A stretch of 64,000 nucleotides of DNA from Ideonella_A sakaiensis_A (GCF_048320135.1 NZ_CP182947.1:2356001-2420000); one strand, 5' to 3'; numbered from the stretch's first letter, positions 18,574 to 28,808 are shown. Translations and numbers: made by a program. The notes: generated from the sequence alone by a model not told the origin.

Positions 18574-19470
18574 ATGCGAACGACGATGCGGGCGCTCGCC
18601 GTCGCCTTGCTGTGGCTGCTGGCGACGGCGCTGCCAGTACAGGCCCAGGACCTGCAGCCGGTGCCGCCGCTCAGCGGCCGCGTGATCGACCGCAGCGCCA
18701 CCCTCAGCGAGCCGCAGCAGCAGGCGCTGGCCGCCAAACTCGCTGCGCTGGAAGCCGAAACCGGCAGCCAGGTGGTGGTCCTGCTGGTCACGACGACGGC
18801 ACCGGAAGATATCGCTGCCTATGCGCACCGGGTCGCCGACCAGTGGAAACTCGGTCGCCGCGAGGTCGGCGACGGCTTGCTGATCGTCAGCGCCCAAGCC
18901 GACCGGCGGATCCGGATCGAGGTCGCGAAGACGCTGGAAGGTGCGATTCCCGACCTCGCGGCAAAACGGATCATCGATGAGCGGATCACGCCGGCCTTCC
19001 GCGCCGGTGACTTCGCCGGCGGACTCAATGCCGGCATCGATGCGATCGGCACGCTGATCAGAGGCGAATCACTGCCACCGGTGAAGTCTTCGCGGGGACA
19101 AGCCGGCGGAGACGGCTTCGACCTCGAATCGCTGGCGATGATCTTCTTCATCGGCGTGCCGGTCGTCGGCGGGCTGCTCAGCGCGGTGATGGGTCGCACG
19201 CTCGGCTCGCTGACCACCGCCGGGGCGGTCGGCGGCATCGGCTGGTGGCTGACCAGCAGCCTGCTGCTCGCCGGCGTGGCATCGGTGCTGGCGGTGCTGC
19301 TGGTCGGCGTGCTCGGCGTCGGCGCGGCCGGTTCGCGCCGTGGCGTCGGCCCGATCATCTGGGGCGGCGGCCTCGGTGGTGGTGGCCGCGGCGGGTGGGG
19401 CGGCGGCGGCGGCTTCGGCTCGGGCGGCGGCGGCGATTTCGGCGGCGGCGGTGCTTCCGGCAACTGGTAG
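18574..19470 (+). CDS. TPM-domain membrane protein (YgcG family)
   Basis: A signal peptide (ALLWLLATALPVQAQ) precedes a TPM domain of about 140 residues (VIDRSATLSEPQQQAL, VVVLLVTTTAPEDI, DGLLIVSAQADRRIRIEV), two or three membrane helices, and a Gly-rich C-terminus (WGGGLGGGGRGGWGGGGGF) typical of YgcG proteins. The start is uncertain: an in-frame GTG at 18520 overlaps the lemA stop (GTGA) but would add an extra N-terminal piece; ATGs at 18574 and 18586 give a clean signal peptide. It follows lemA and precedes a second TPM gene. The domain has been linked to phosphatase or photosystem-repair roles in other lineages; the function here is unknown. Confidence 0.86.
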   Translation: MRTTMRALAVALLWLLATALPVQAQDLQPVPPLSGRVIDRSATLSEPQQQALAAKLAALEAETGSQVVVLLVTTTAPEDIAAYAHRVADQWKLGRREVGDGLLIVSAQADRRIRIEVAKTLEGAIPDLAAKRIIDERITPAFRAGDFAGGLNAGIDAIGTLIRGESLPPVKSSRGQAGGDGFDLESLAMIFFIGVPVVGGLLSAVMGRTLGSLTTAGAVGGIGWWLTSSLLLAGVASVLAVLLVGVLGVGAAGSRRGVGPIIWGGGLGGGGRGGWGGGGGFGSGGGGDFGGGGASGNW

Positions 19471-19492
19471 CTCAGGAGCAACGGACTCGACG

Positions 19493-19999
19493 ATGAACAA
19501 ATGGATGCGCCTGCTGCGCCACCGCTTCTACGATGAGCGATATGCACGTCGGGCCGTCGGCCGCGACGCGCTGGACCGCATCCACGCCGCGATCGCGCAC
19601 AGCGAAGCCGGCCACAGTGGCGAGATCCGCGTCTGCATCGAGGGCGGGATGCCGCTGTCGTACCTGTGGCGCAACGCCGATGCCCGCGAACGTGCGGTGA
19701 ACATGTTCGGCAAACTCGGCGTCTGGGATACCGAACAGAACAACGGCGTGCTGATCTACCTGTTGCTGGCCGACCACCGGATCGAGATCGTTGCCGACCG
19801 CGGCCTGAACCGCCACGTCGATGCCGCGCAGTGGCGGCAAATCGTCGATCACCTCGCCGCGGCGTGTCGCGCCCGCCAGTTCGAGGCCGGTTTGCTCGGT
19901 GCAATCGACGAGGTCGACGCGGTGCTGCGCCGCCTTTTTCCGCGCGAGGCCGGTCAGCCCGACATCAACGAGCTGCCGGATCGACCCGACGTGCGCTGA
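19493..19999 (+). CDS. Second TPM-domain protein
   Basis: 168-residue TPM-domain protein without a signal peptide or membrane helix, so cytosolic or peripheral. It keeps the fold pattern: HSGEIRVCIEGGMP, NMFGKLGVWDTEQNNGVLIYLLLADHRIEIVADRG and the C-terminal FEAGLLGAIDEVDAVL. It starts 22 bp after the membrane TPM gene behind CTCAGGAGC, and completes a lemA-TPM-TPM operon. The paired TPM arrangement is common in betaproteobacteria. The function is not established. Confidence 0.85.
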   Translation: MNKWMRLLRHRFYDERYARRAVGRDALDRIHAAIAHSEAGHSGEIRVCIEGGMPLSYLWRNADARERAVNMFGKLGVWDTEQNNGVLIYLLLADHRIEIVADRGLNRHVDAAQWRQIVDHLAAACRARQFEAGLLGAIDEVDAVLRRLFPREAGQPDINELPDRPDVR

Positions 20000-20014
20000 A
20001 GTGCGGTCGCCGCG

Positions 20015-20401
20015 TCAGCGGCGCGACCTGGCGATCGACAGTCCGGCGTAGACCGCGACGCCGAAAACGCCGACAAGCAGCACCCGGCGGATCGCCCGGC
20101 GCGCCAGCAGGCCACCGGCAATCGACAGCAGGATCGGGTAACGGCGCGCCACCAGCACCGCATGCAGCAGCTGATGGCTCAGGTTGCTGGCCGGGCTCTG
20201 CTGCTGGCCGCGCCCGCCACGCTCGTCGGATGAGCCAAAAAACATCCGCTCCAGGCTCGACGGCAGGACAGAACGCAGCGCATTCGACGCGATGTGACGC
20301 GGGTTGGCCGCGCTGCGCATTTCATCGACATCGACGATCCACTGCACCCGCTCATGGGCGATGCGGGTCAGCAGCAACTGCTTGCGGGCTTCTGCGTCCA
20401 C
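20015..20401 (-). CDS. Small membrane-associated protein of the YqjK type
   Basis: 128-residue protein whose N-terminus (DAEARKQLLLTRIAHERVQW) is helical and charged and whose C-terminal half is hydrophobic with flanking Arg residues (LLHAVLVARRYPILLS, LLVGVFGVAVYAGLSI). This layout and position, last in a yqjD-yqjE-like set, resemble YqjK-type proteins. The match is by context and size; I see no diagnostic motif. It ends 15 bp from the convergent TPM gene. Confidence 0.6.
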   Translation of the reverse strand: MDAEARKQLLLTRIAHERVQWIVDVDEMRSAANPRHIASNALRSVLPSSLERMFFGSSDERGGRGQQQSPASNLSHQLLHAVLVARRYPILLSIAGGLLARRAIRRVLLVGVFGVAVYAGLSIARSRR

Positions 20402-20434
20402 TGGCGTCCTCCTGTCAGCCGTTTACCGCGCTCA

Positions 20435-20827
20435 TCATTGATCGGGCCCGGCCGATGAACCGCGCAGCATCACCGCATCGCGGCGCAGTTCGGCATGCGT
20501 CATCTCGAGCAGCTGCGGATAGCCGCGCACCGTCTGCCTGAGCTTCATCAGCATCACGATGCCGACCAGCAGATAGACGACGCCCATGCCGGCCAGCGCC
20601 CAGACGCCGAACTCCGGCCAGAGCAGCCAGACCACACACAGCGACAGCGCGACGATGCCGCAGACCAGCAGCAGCACACCGAACAGGCCAACGGCAAGCG
20701 AGCTCAGGATGCGGCTTCTGGCCTCGCCGATTTCCAGCGTGGCCAGTTCGAGTCGGCTCTGGAAAATCGCCAGCGCGGTGCCCGCGAGACGGCGACCGGC
20801 ATCGAACAAGCCCGGATCGCCGCTCAT
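20435..20827 (-). CDS. YqjE/holin-X-family inner-membrane protein
   Basis: 130-residue protein with a conserved amphipathic N-terminal helix (LAGTALAIFQSRLELATLEIGEAR) followed by two membrane helices (GLFGVLLLVCGIVALSLCVVWLLW and GMGVVYLLVGIVML). This is the YqjE or Actinobacterial-holin-X pattern and has nothing to do with lysis in proteobacteria. It sits between the yqjD-like gene (48 bp upstream) and the yqjK-like gene, consistent with a three-gene envelope operon. The function is unknown. Confidence 0.8.
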   Translation of the reverse strand: MSGDPGLFDAGRRLAGTALAIFQSRLELATLEIGEARSRILSSLAVGLFGVLLLVCGIVALSLCVVWLLWPEFGVWALAGMGVVYLLVGIVMLMKLRQTVRGYPQLLEMTHAELRRDAVMLRGSSAGPDQ

Positions 20828-20875
20828 CGGGCCTCAGTCCGAAAAACCGCAGATTCGGCTGGACCTCGCATGCGC

Positions 20876-21208
20876 TCAGCGCCGGTTCAGCAGCAGACCG
20901 ACAACGACACCGATCGCCGCAGCGGTGGCTATCGACTTCCACGGGTGATCGTGGACATAGTCGTCGGTTGCACGCGCAGCGGCCTTGCTCTTCATCACGA
21001 CGGTGTCCTGGGCGTCGTGCAGCTTCTCGCGCACGACACGCAACTGCTCCATCGCGCGCTCCCGCAGTTCGGCGGCCTTTTCACCACCAACCGTCGCAGC
21101 CTGATGGAACATGTCCTCGGCGTTGCGGATCGCCTTCTGGACGCCATCGTTCGAGATCTGCTGGTTGCCAGCGGTGGTCGCGGTGGTGGGAGTGGAAGTC
21201 TCGTTCAT
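20876..21208 (-). CDS. DUF883 (YqjD/ElaB-family) tail-anchored protein
   Basis: 110-residue protein. A Thr-rich N-terminus leads to a long amphipathic helix (EDMFHQAATVGGEKAAELRERAMEQLRVVREKLHDAQD), then the signature DDYVHDHPWKSIATAAAIGVVVGLLLNRR with a single C-terminal membrane helix. In E. coli, YqjD and ElaB are stationary-phase inner-membrane proteins that bind ribosomes. The ATG at 21208 follows AGAGAGGTGACC, a good ribosome site, so the longer upstream frame is not used. First gene of the yqjD-yqjE-yqjK-like set. Confidence 0.9.
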   Translation of the reverse strand: MNETSTPTTATTAGNQQISNDGVQKAIRNAEDMFHQAATVGGEKAAELRERAMEQLRVVREKLHDAQDTVVMKSKAAARATDDYVHDHPWKSIATAAAIGVVVGLLLNRR

Positions 21209-21309
21209 GGTCACCTCTCTTGTCGTTGGATGGGGAAATAACGATCCCGGAACAGACGAGTCCGATCCGGGATCGACGGAAATGTTCCACACATTGTCGC
21301 CCAATTGCA

Positions 21310-21333
21310 AAACGGCCGAACAAGCGGCCGTTT
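21310..21333 (-). terminator. Hairpin terminator after the atp operon
   Basis: AAACGGCCG (21310-21318), a 6-base loop and CGGCCGTTT (21325-21333) form a perfect 9-bp stem 40 bp beyond atpC. On the minus strand the stem ends in TTTTG. It is the only such structure before the yqjD-like start, so it probably ends the atp transcript. Confidence 0.7.
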
Positions 21334-21372
21334 GCGGGGGGCGATCGGTCCAGCGACGGGACCGCTGCGAGC

Positions 21373-21792
21373 TTATTTCTTGCGGAATCGGCGCAGCGCG
21401 GCGATCTGCGCGGCCATCGCCGCGAATTCGCTTTGTGCCTTTGCGAAGTCGATGTCGCTGGCGGCGTTTTTCATCGCCTCCTCGGCCATCTTCTTTGCTT
21501 CCGCAGCTTTCGCCTCGTCGAGGTCGTGACCGCGGATCGCGGTATCGGCCAGCACCGTTACGGTGCCCGGCTGGATCTCGAGAATGCCGCCGGCGACGAA
21601 GACGAACTCCTCCTCGCCGGTATCGGCACGCGTGATCCGCACCGCACCCGGACGGATGCGGGTGATCAGCGGCGTGTGCCGCGGATAGATGCCGAGCTCG
21701 CCCATCTCACCGGGCAGCGCGACAAACTTGGCCTCGCCCGAGAAAATCGATTCCTCGGCCGAGACAACGTCAACATGCAAGGTGGCTGCCAT
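21373..21792 (-). CDS. atpC: F1Fo ATP synthase epsilon subunit
   Basis: Epsilon subunit of the F1 central stalk; couples rotation and inhibits hydrolysis. 139 residues, normal length. The N-terminal beta-sandwich (VDVVSAEESIFSGEAKFVALPG through GELGIYPRHTPLITRIRPG) and the helical C-terminal domain (DLDEAKAAEAKKMAEEAMK) are complete. Last gene of the nine-gene atp operon, 30 bp after atpD. The hairpin at 21310 follows it. Confidence 0.97.
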   Translation of the reverse strand: MAATLHVDVVSAEESIFSGEAKFVALPGEMGELGIYPRHTPLITRIRPGAVRITRADTGEEEFVFVAGGILEIQPGTVTVLADTAIRGHDLDEAKAAEAKKMAEEAMKNAASDIDFAKAQSEFAAMAAQIAALRRFRKK

Positions 21793-21822
21793 CTGTTGTC
21801 CTGTTCAGCGCGCGCTGGCGCT

Positions 21823-23235
<1,413 letters not shown>

Positions 23236-23287
23236 TGTGTTTCCTTTGACCTTTAATCAGATTCTTGACGTGTCGGGCAATGCCCGA

Positions 23288-24154
23288 TCAGACGGCGGCG
23301 GCGCCGGCGACGATTTCGGAGAGTTCCTTCGTGATCGCGGCCTGCCGGGTCTTGTTGTAGATGAGCTTCAGCTCGCCGATCACGTTGCCGGCGTTGTCGG
23401 TCGCCGACTTCATCGCGACCATCCGCGCCGACTGTTCGGAAGCCATGTTCTCGGCGACGGCCTGGAAGACCAGCGCCTCGCTGTAGCGCATCAGCAGTTC
23501 ATTGATCACCGACGGTGCGTCCGGCTCGTACAGATAGTCCCAGCCATGTTTGCTGTCGGCAACCATGCTTTCGGCCGACAACGGCAGCAGCTGCTGGATC
23601 ACCGGCTCCTGCTTCATCGTATTGATGAAACGCGTGTAGCAGAGGTAGACGGCATTCAGCCGGCCTTCCGCGTAGGCGTCGAACAGCACCTTGACCGGGC
23701 CGATCAGCGCATCGAGATGCGGCCTGTCGCCGAGGTGGGTGGCATGCGAGACGACCTTCGCGCCGATCCGGTTCAGGAAGCCGAAGCCCTTGTTGCCGAT
23801 CGCGACCGCCTCGACCTTGTCGCCAGCCGCCTCGACCTCACGCAGCTTGGCGGTGGTCGCGCGCAGCAGGTTGGTATTGAGGCCGCCGCACAGACCCTTG
23901 TCGGTGGTCACGATGATGAAGCCGGCGGTTTTGGCCGACTCGTTGTGCACCATGAACGGATGCTTGTATTCCGGCGTGGCCTGCGCCAGGTTGGCAGCCA
24001 GGCTGCGAACCTTTTCCGCATACGGCCGGGCCGCGCGCATCCGCTCCTGCGCCTTGCGCATCTTCGACGCGGCGACCATCTCCATCGCCTTCGTGATCTT
24101 CTTGGTGTTCTCCACCGATTTGATCTTGCCGCGTATTTCCTTGCCTGCAGCCAT
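23288..24154 (-). CDS. atpG: F1Fo ATP synthase gamma subunit
   Basis: Rotor shaft of F1, 288 residues. The conserved N-terminal EIRGKIKSVENTKKITKAMEMVAASKMRKAQ, the TTDKGLCGGLN loop in the middle, and the C-terminal SATDNAGNVIGELKLIYNKTRQAAITKELSEIV that enters the beta-barrel are all there. A GGGAG lies 8 bases before the ATG. The atpA-atpG gap of 112 bp is unusually long and contains a dispersed hairpin repeat. Confidence 0.98.
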   Translation of the reverse strand: MAAGKEIRGKIKSVENTKKITKAMEMVAASKMRKAQERMRAARPYAEKVRSLAANLAQATPEYKHPFMVHNESAKTAGFIIVTTDKGLCGGLNTNLLRATTAKLREVEAAGDKVEAVAIGNKGFGFLNRIGAKVVSHATHLGDRPHLDALIGPVKVLFDAYAEGRLNAVYLCYTRFINTMKQEPVIQQLLPLSAESMVADSKHGWDYLYEPDAPSVINELLMRYSEALVFQAVAENMASEQSARMVAMKSATDNAGNVIGELKLIYNKTRQAAITKELSEIVAGAAAV

Positions 24155-24181
24155 CAGAGGACTCCCAATGAATTATCAAGC

Positions 24182-24229
24182 GGCCACCGCGGAGCCGGCT
24201 TTGCCGGTCCGCTGGAGGCGCCCCCCTGG
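24182..24229 (-). repeat. 48-bp dispersed intergenic hairpin repeat, copy 2
   Basis: The reverse complement aligns gap-free with 4240-4287 at 40 of 48 positions. The stem (CGGACCGGC, AAA loop, GCCGG, bulged C, TCCG) is preserved while the loop and the bulged base differ from copy 1. It lies inside the atp operon, between the atpA stop and the atpG ribosome site, so it will be present in the polycistronic mRNA. Confidence 0.65.
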
Positions 24230-24266
24230 AAGGGAGCGCCGGAGGCGCTACGGAGGAGGACCATGT

Positions 24267-25820
24267 TCAGGCGAATGACTTCTTGAACGCAGCGACGGCG
24301 GAAGACATTTCGGCCTCGGCATCCTTGTCGAGCTGCTTGCTGTCCTCGATCTTCTGCAGCAGCGCGGCATGGCTGGTCTTCAGGAAGGTGTGCAGCCCGG
24401 CTTCGAACGCCAGCACCTTCTTGACGTCGACGTCGTCCATGAAGCCCTTGTTGACCGAGAACAGCGACGCGGCCATCAGCGAGATCGGCAGCGGCGAATA
24501 CTGGGCCTGCTTCAGCAGCTCGGTGACGCGCGCGCCACGGTCGAGCTGCTTGCGGGTCGCTTCGTCGAGGTCGGAGGCGAACTGCGCGAACGCGGCCAGT
24601 TCACGGTACTGCGCGAGGTCGGTACGGATACCGCCGGACAGGCCCTTGATGACCTTGGTCTGCGCCGACGAACCGACCCGCGACACCGAGATACCGGCGT
24701 TGATCGCGGGGCGGATACCGGCGTTGAACAGCGAGGTCTCGAGGAAGATCTGGCCGTCGGTGATCGAGATCACGTTGGTCGGAACGAATGCCGACACGTC
24801 GCCGGCCTGCGTCTCGATGATCGGCAGTGCGGTCAGCGAACCGGTCTTGCCCTTCACTTCACCGTTGGTGAAGGCTTCGACATAGTCGGCGTTCACGCGC
24901 GCGGCACGCTCGAGCAGACGCGAGTGCAGATAGAACACGTCGCCCGGATAGGCTTCGCGGCCCGGCGGGCGGCGCAGCAGCAGCGACACCTGGCGATAGG
25001 CGACGGCCTGCTTCGACAGGTCGTCATAGATGATCAGCGCGTCTTCGCCGCGGTCGCGGAAATATTCGCCCATCGTGCAGCCCGAGTAGGCCGACACATA
25101 CTGCATCGCGGCCGATTCGGCAGCCGAAGCGGCAACGACGATCGTGAACTCCATTGCGCCGTTGGCCTCGAGCGCGCGCACCACGTTCTTGATCGACGAC
25201 GCCTTCTGACCGATCGCGACGTAGATGCAGGTCATGTTCTGACCCTTCTGGTTGATGATCGTGTCGATCGCGACCGCGGTCTTGCCGGTCTGGCGGTCGC
25301 CGATGATCAGTTCGCGCTGGCCGCGGCCGATAGGCACCATCGAGTCGATCGACTTCAGGCCGGTCTGCATCGGCTGGTCGACCGATTTACGCGCAATCAC
25401 GCCCGGTGCGATCTTCTCGATCGGCGCGGTCAGCTTCGCATTGATCGGGCCCTTGCCGTCGATCGGCTGGCCCAGTGCGTTGACGACCCGGCCCTTCAGC
25501 TCGGGACCGATCGGCACCTCGAGGATGCGGCCGGTGCACTTGACGGTATTGCCTTCGGAGATGTGCTCGTATTCACCCAAGATCACCGCGCCGACCGAGT
25601 CGCGCTCGAGGTTCAGCGCCAGGCCGAAGGTCGGCGAGCCGTCCGGTGCAGCCGGGAATTCGAGCATCTCGCCCTGCATCGCGTCGGACAGGCCGTGCAC
25701 GCGGCAGATGCCGTCGGTCACCGAAACGACGGTGCCCTGGTTGCGGATGTCCGACGAGGCGCCGAGGCCTTCGATGCGGCTCTTGATCAGCTCGGAAATT
25801 TCTGCGGGATTCAATTGCAT
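24267..25820 (-). CDS. atpA: F1Fo ATP synthase alpha subunit
   Basis: Regulatory nucleotide-binding F1 subunit, 517 residues, slightly longer than the usual 513. Walker A GDRQTGKT at 174-181, the hinge region GREAYPGDVFYLHSRLLERAA, and the VGSSAQTKVIKGLSGGIRTDLAQYREL core are typical. The N-terminal ISELIKSRIE helix that binds delta is present. It is preceded by atpH with a 110-bp gap that shows no gene. Confidence 0.98.
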   Translation of the reverse strand: MQLNPAEISELIKSRIEGLGASSDIRNQGTVVSVTDGICRVHGLSDAMQGEMLEFPAAPDGSPTFGLALNLERDSVGAVILGEYEHISEGNTVKCTGRILEVPIGPELKGRVVNALGQPIDGKGPINAKLTAPIEKIAPGVIARKSVDQPMQTGLKSIDSMVPIGRGQRELIIGDRQTGKTAVAIDTIINQKGQNMTCIYVAIGQKASSIKNVVRALEANGAMEFTIVVAASAAESAAMQYVSAYSGCTMGEYFRDRGEDALIIYDDLSKQAVAYRQVSLLLRRPPGREAYPGDVFYLHSRLLERAARVNADYVEAFTNGEVKGKTGSLTALPIIETQAGDVSAFVPTNVISITDGQIFLETSLFNAGIRPAINAGISVSRVGSSAQTKVIKGLSGGIRTDLAQYRELAAFAQFASDLDEATRKQLDRGARVTELLKQAQYSPLPISLMAASLFSVNKGFMDDVDVKKVLAFEAGLHTFLKTSHAALLQKIEDSKQLDKDAEAEMSSAVAAFKKSFA

Positions 25821-25930
25821 GGTCTATCTCCTGTCTTTGCGCTGCGCCGCATCGCGATGGCTGCCGGGAGCCTGTTGCGGTTCTGCTGGCGCGAGGGTCG
25901 AATGCCGGTATCTGGGAAGCGTCGCGACCC

Positions 25931-26464
25931 TCAGGCCGTCAGCGCCATTTTCATTTGCTGCAATCGCGCCTTGATCGAGGTATCCAGCACCTCGTCACCG
26001 ACCACGACGCGGATGCCGCCGATCAATTCCGGCTCGATCTCGACGCGCCCCCGCAGCTTGCGGCCGAAGCTGCGCTCGAGTGCCGAGAGCACCTCGCCAA
26101 GCTGTGAGTCGTCCATCTCGAACGCGCTGTAGACGACCGCATCCGACACGCCCGAGCGCTGATTGGCCAGCGCCTGGAACTGCTCGGCAACCTCCGGCAA
26201 GGCCGACAGCCTGCCGTTGTCGATCATCGCCTTCAGCAGGTTGGTCGTGCTGTAGGACAGCGGACGCTTGACCACCGAGACGATCAGTTCCTGGATCTGC
26301 TCGACGGTACTGTTCGGGCTGTCGGCCAGCTGCAGCACCTGCGGGTCGGCAGCAACCGCAGCAACCGCCTTCAGCTCGTCTGCAGCCTGGTTCAGATCAC
26401 CTTCACCGACGACCTTGAAATAGGCCTCGGCGTAGGGACGGGCAATGGTTGCGATCTCGGCCAT
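25931..26464 (-). CDS. atpH: F1Fo ATP synthase delta subunit
   Basis: Links the peripheral stalk to the top of F1. 177 residues, normal for the family. The N-terminal six-helix domain (TIARPYAEAYFKVV) and the C-terminal signature IEPELIGGIRVVVGDEVLDTSIKARLQQM are intact. It starts 3 bp after the atpF stop, so the two are translationally coupled. atpA follows after 110 bp. Confidence 0.97.
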   Translation of the reverse strand: MAEIATIARPYAEAYFKVVGEGDLNQAADELKAVAAVAADPQVLQLADSPNSTVEQIQELIVSVVKRPLSYSTTNLLKAMIDNGRLSALPEVAEQFQALANQRSGVSDAVVYSAFEMDDSQLGEVLSALERSFGRKLRGRVEIEPELIGGIRVVVGDEVLDTSIKARLQQMKMALTA

Positions 26465-26467
26465 CGC

Positions 26468-26938
26468 TCAGAGCTCGGTCTTCAGGCGACCCAACAGCTC
26501 GGCATGCACGCCGGCGTTGACTTCGCGGCGCAGGATCTGCTCTGCACCCTTGATCGCGAGCTGGGCAACCTCGTCACGCAGCGATTCGCGGGCCTTGATC
26601 GACTCCTGCTCGGCCTCGGCCTTTGCGGCGGCGACGATTTTTGCCGCCTCCTCGCTGGCACGCGACTTGGCTTCCTCGATCATGCTGTGCGCAAGACGCT
26701 CGGCGTCGGCCAGCCGCTGCGCAGCATCGGTCCGGGCGGCCGACAGCTGGGCTTCGACGCGCTCGTTGGCAGCACTCAACTCGGCCTTGGCCCGGTCGGC
26801 AGCCGACAAGCCTTCTGCGACCTTGGTCGCGCGTTCGTCGAGTGCCTTGGTGATCGGTGGCCACACGAATTTCATCGTGAACCAGACAAGGATCAGGAAC
26901 ACGATCAACTGGGCGATCAGCGTAGCGTTGATGCTCAC
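26468..26938 (-). CDS. atpF: F1Fo ATP synthase b subunit
   Basis: Peripheral-stalk subunit, 156 residues. The N-terminal membrane helix (LIAQLIVFLILVWFTMKFVWPPI) is followed by a long Ala/Glu/Arg-rich dimeric coiled coil through the C-terminus, as in all b subunits. It starts 72 bp after atpE and ends 3 bp from atpH. Confidence 0.97.
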   Translation of the reverse strand: MSINATLIAQLIVFLILVWFTMKFVWPPITKALDERATKVAEGLSAADRAKAELSAANERVEAQLSAARTDAAQRLADAERLAHSMIEEAKSRASEEAAKIVAAAKAEAEQESIKARESLRDEVAQLAIKGAEQILRREVNAGVHAELLGRLKTEL

Positions 26939-27010
26939 GTTATTGCCTCTGCAACAAGAGTTTGGAAAGCGGCAGGTGTACCGCGTCGAAAGCGGCGCCT
27001 AGCAAGGCGC

Positions 27011-27274
27011 TTATTTCGGCAGGTTGGCGATCTGCGCCAGGAACGGGTTGGCAGTAGCGAACCACAGCGCGATACCGGTGCCGATGATGAACGCCGCGTC
27101 GATCAGACCGGCCAGCAGGAACATCTTGGTTTGCAGTTCGTTCATCAGTTCGGGCTGGCGGGCGGCCGACTCGAGGTACTTGCTGCCCATGATGCCGATG
27201 CCGATACACGCGCCGACGGCACCCAGACCGATGATGATGCCTGCGGCGAGCGCGACAAAGCTGATGACTTCCAT
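27011..27274 (-). CDS. atpE: F1Fo ATP synthase c subunit
   Basis: Rotor-ring proteolipid of 87 residues. Two membrane helices flank the polar loop ARQPEL; the first has the GLGAVGACIGIGIMG glycine pattern and the second the proton-binding acid D59 in LAGLIDAAF. There is no sodium-site pattern that I can see, so it is expected to be proton-driven. The frame is open upstream, but the ATG at 27274 after AGGAGTCATC is the family start. Confidence 0.98.
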   Translation of the reverse strand: MEVISFVALAAGIIIGLGAVGACIGIGIMGSKYLESAARQPELMNELQTKMFLLAGLIDAAFIIGTGIALWFATANPFLAQIANLPK

Positions 27275-27366
27275 GATGACTCCTTCTTGGGGGTTGGTAT
27301 GAAAAACTGAAAGGGAAAACTCGGGGTGGAACAACCGGCCGCGGTCACGGCCGGCTACAACTCGGA

Positions 27367-28206
27367 TCAGTGCGAATCGTGCGCCTGTCCGACGTAGACG
27401 AGGGTCAGCATCATGAAGATGAAGGCCTGCAACGTGATGATCAGGATGTGGAAGATTGCCCAGGCCGAGCCGGCAATGATGTGGCCGATGTACAGGCCGA
27501 TGCCGGTTGCGGTCAGTGCAAACGCGCCACCCATCATCGCGATCAGCATGAAGATCAGCTCGCCGGCATACAGGTTGCCGAACAGTCGCATGCCGTGCGA
27601 GACGGTCTTCGCGACGAACTCGATCAGCTGCATCGCGAAGTTGACCGGATACAGGAACCACTTGTTGCCGAACGGCGCGGTGAACAGCTCGTGCACCCAG
27701 CCACCCGCACCCTTGATCTTGACGTTGTAGAACAGGCTGACCAGCAGCACGCCGATCGACATCGCCATCGTGATCGACAGGTCAGCGGTCGGCACGACGC
27801 GAAGATAGGAAATGCCGAACGCCTTGTCGGCGATCACCGGCAGCAGGTCGACCGGGATCAGGTCCATCGCATTGAGCAGGAAGATCCAGATGAACACCGT
27901 CAGCGCGAGCGGCGCGACGACCTTGCGGCTGTTGGCGTTGTGGATGATGCCCTTGGCCTGGCTGTCGACCATTTCGACGAGGACCTCGACCGCAGCCTGG
28001 AACCGCCCCGGCACGCCGGAAGTGGCCTTGCGTGCGGCAAGCCAGAGCACGAAACAGGTGAGGACGCCCAGCACGACCGAGAAAAACACCGAGTCGATGT
28101 TGATGACCGAAAAATCGACCACCGCTTGCTGTTTCTGGTTCTGCAGGTGCTGCAGGTGGTGGATGACATATTCACCTGCAGTTGGAGCGTGGCCTTCGGC
28201 TGCCAT
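27367..28206 (-). CDS. atpB: F1Fo ATP synthase a subunit
   Basis: Proton-channel subunit, 279 residues. The essential Arg is in SHGMRLFGNLYAGE. Conserved helices include NAMDLIPVD, WLYPVNF-type segment FLYPVNFAMQLIEFVAKTV and the C-terminal IITLQAFIFMMLTLVYVGQAH. The N-terminus has the usual betaproteobacterial extension (EYVIHHLQHLQNQKQ). It is preceded by atpI with a 24-bp gap. Confidence 0.97.
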   Translation of the reverse strand: MAAEGHAPTAGEYVIHHLQHLQNQKQQAVVDFSVINIDSVFFSVVLGVLTCFVLWLAARKATSGVPGRFQAAVEVLVEMVDSQAKGIIHNANSRKVVAPLALTVFIWIFLLNAMDLIPVDLLPVIADKAFGISYLRVVPTADLSITMAMSIGVLLVSLFYNVKIKGAGGWVHELFTAPFGNKWFLYPVNFAMQLIEFVAKTVSHGMRLFGNLYAGELIFMLIAMMGGAFALTATGIGLYIGHIIAGSAWAIFHILIITLQAFIFMMLTLVYVGQAHDSH

Positions 28207-28230
28207 TCTTGATCCTGAATTCTTGATTCT

Positions 28231-28668
28231 TCAACGCCCGCGCCACAGCAGCGCGAACCAGTTCACCTTGATGCACACAACCATCGTCAGCAGCAACGCC
28301 GGCCAACTCAGATCAGGCACCACCCGCGCGGCAATCACCAACATCGCGATCGCCACGCCGATCTTCAACATTTCCCAGAACATGAATCCGGCAGCTGCCG
28401 AAACAGCCGACGAAACCCGCCTCGTCATGCCACGCGCCATCAAGGCACTCGGCAAGACCGTTGCCAACGCTCCGTAAAGCGCCGACCACACAACCGACGA
28501 CTGGCCCGACCAGATCCATGCCAGCACGACGCACAACACACCGGCGACGAACTGGACCAGCACCACCCTCCAGGGCGACACCATCGTGAGCTCGCCACGA
28601 AGCCGATTCGCCTCCTGCGCACTCAGGCGCTTGAAAGCGCGATCATCTGCCTCATCTTCGAAGGACAT
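28231..28668 (-). CDS. atpI: F1Fo ATP synthase subunit I
   Basis: Small, poorly conserved membrane protein encoded first in many atp operons; it helps assemble the c-ring and may affect Mg2+ supply. 145 residues with four hydrophobic segments (VVLVQFVAGVLCVVLAWIW, SALYGALATVLPSALMA, AAAGFMFWEMLKIGVAIAML, SWPALLLTMVVCIKVNWFALLW). The ATG at 28668 (SFEDEADDRAFK) gives the usual length; the frame extends further upstream without support. The assignment rests mainly on position and topology. Confidence 0.9.
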   Translation of the reverse strand: MSFEDEADDRAFKRLSAQEANRLRGELTMVSPWRVVLVQFVAGVLCVVLAWIWSGQSSVVWSALYGALATVLPSALMARGMTRRVSSAVSAAAGFMFWEMLKIGVAIAMLVIAARVVPDLSWPALLLTMVVCIKVNWFALLWRGR

Positions 28669-28779
28669 CGGAATCGAAACCGGCCACAACCCGCAAGCCG
28701 CGCAAGACAACGCCGGATCGGCGAATGTTGCACGTCTATTGCCGGCGGGTGAAGCAGGCATGCTCAGCAAAGCCTCGGG

Positions 28780-28808
28780 ATTATACGTGGAAACCCGCCC
28801 CGCCCCAA
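28780..28808 (-). promoter_or_regulatory. Promoter candidate for the atp operon
   Basis: On the minus strand TTGGGG (28803-28808) and a perfect TATAAT (28780-28785) are 17 bp apart. The start of transcription would fall near 28773, about 105 bases before atpI. The SMP-30 gene ends just upstream at 28888, so the atp operon has its own promoter. The -35 is only half-consensus. Confidence 0.55.

Noticed and set aside
20435..21208. Prophage remnant suggested by a holin-like protein
   Set aside because: The holin-X resemblance is a family name only; with YqjD and YqjK-like neighbours it is an envelope operon and no phage gene is present.
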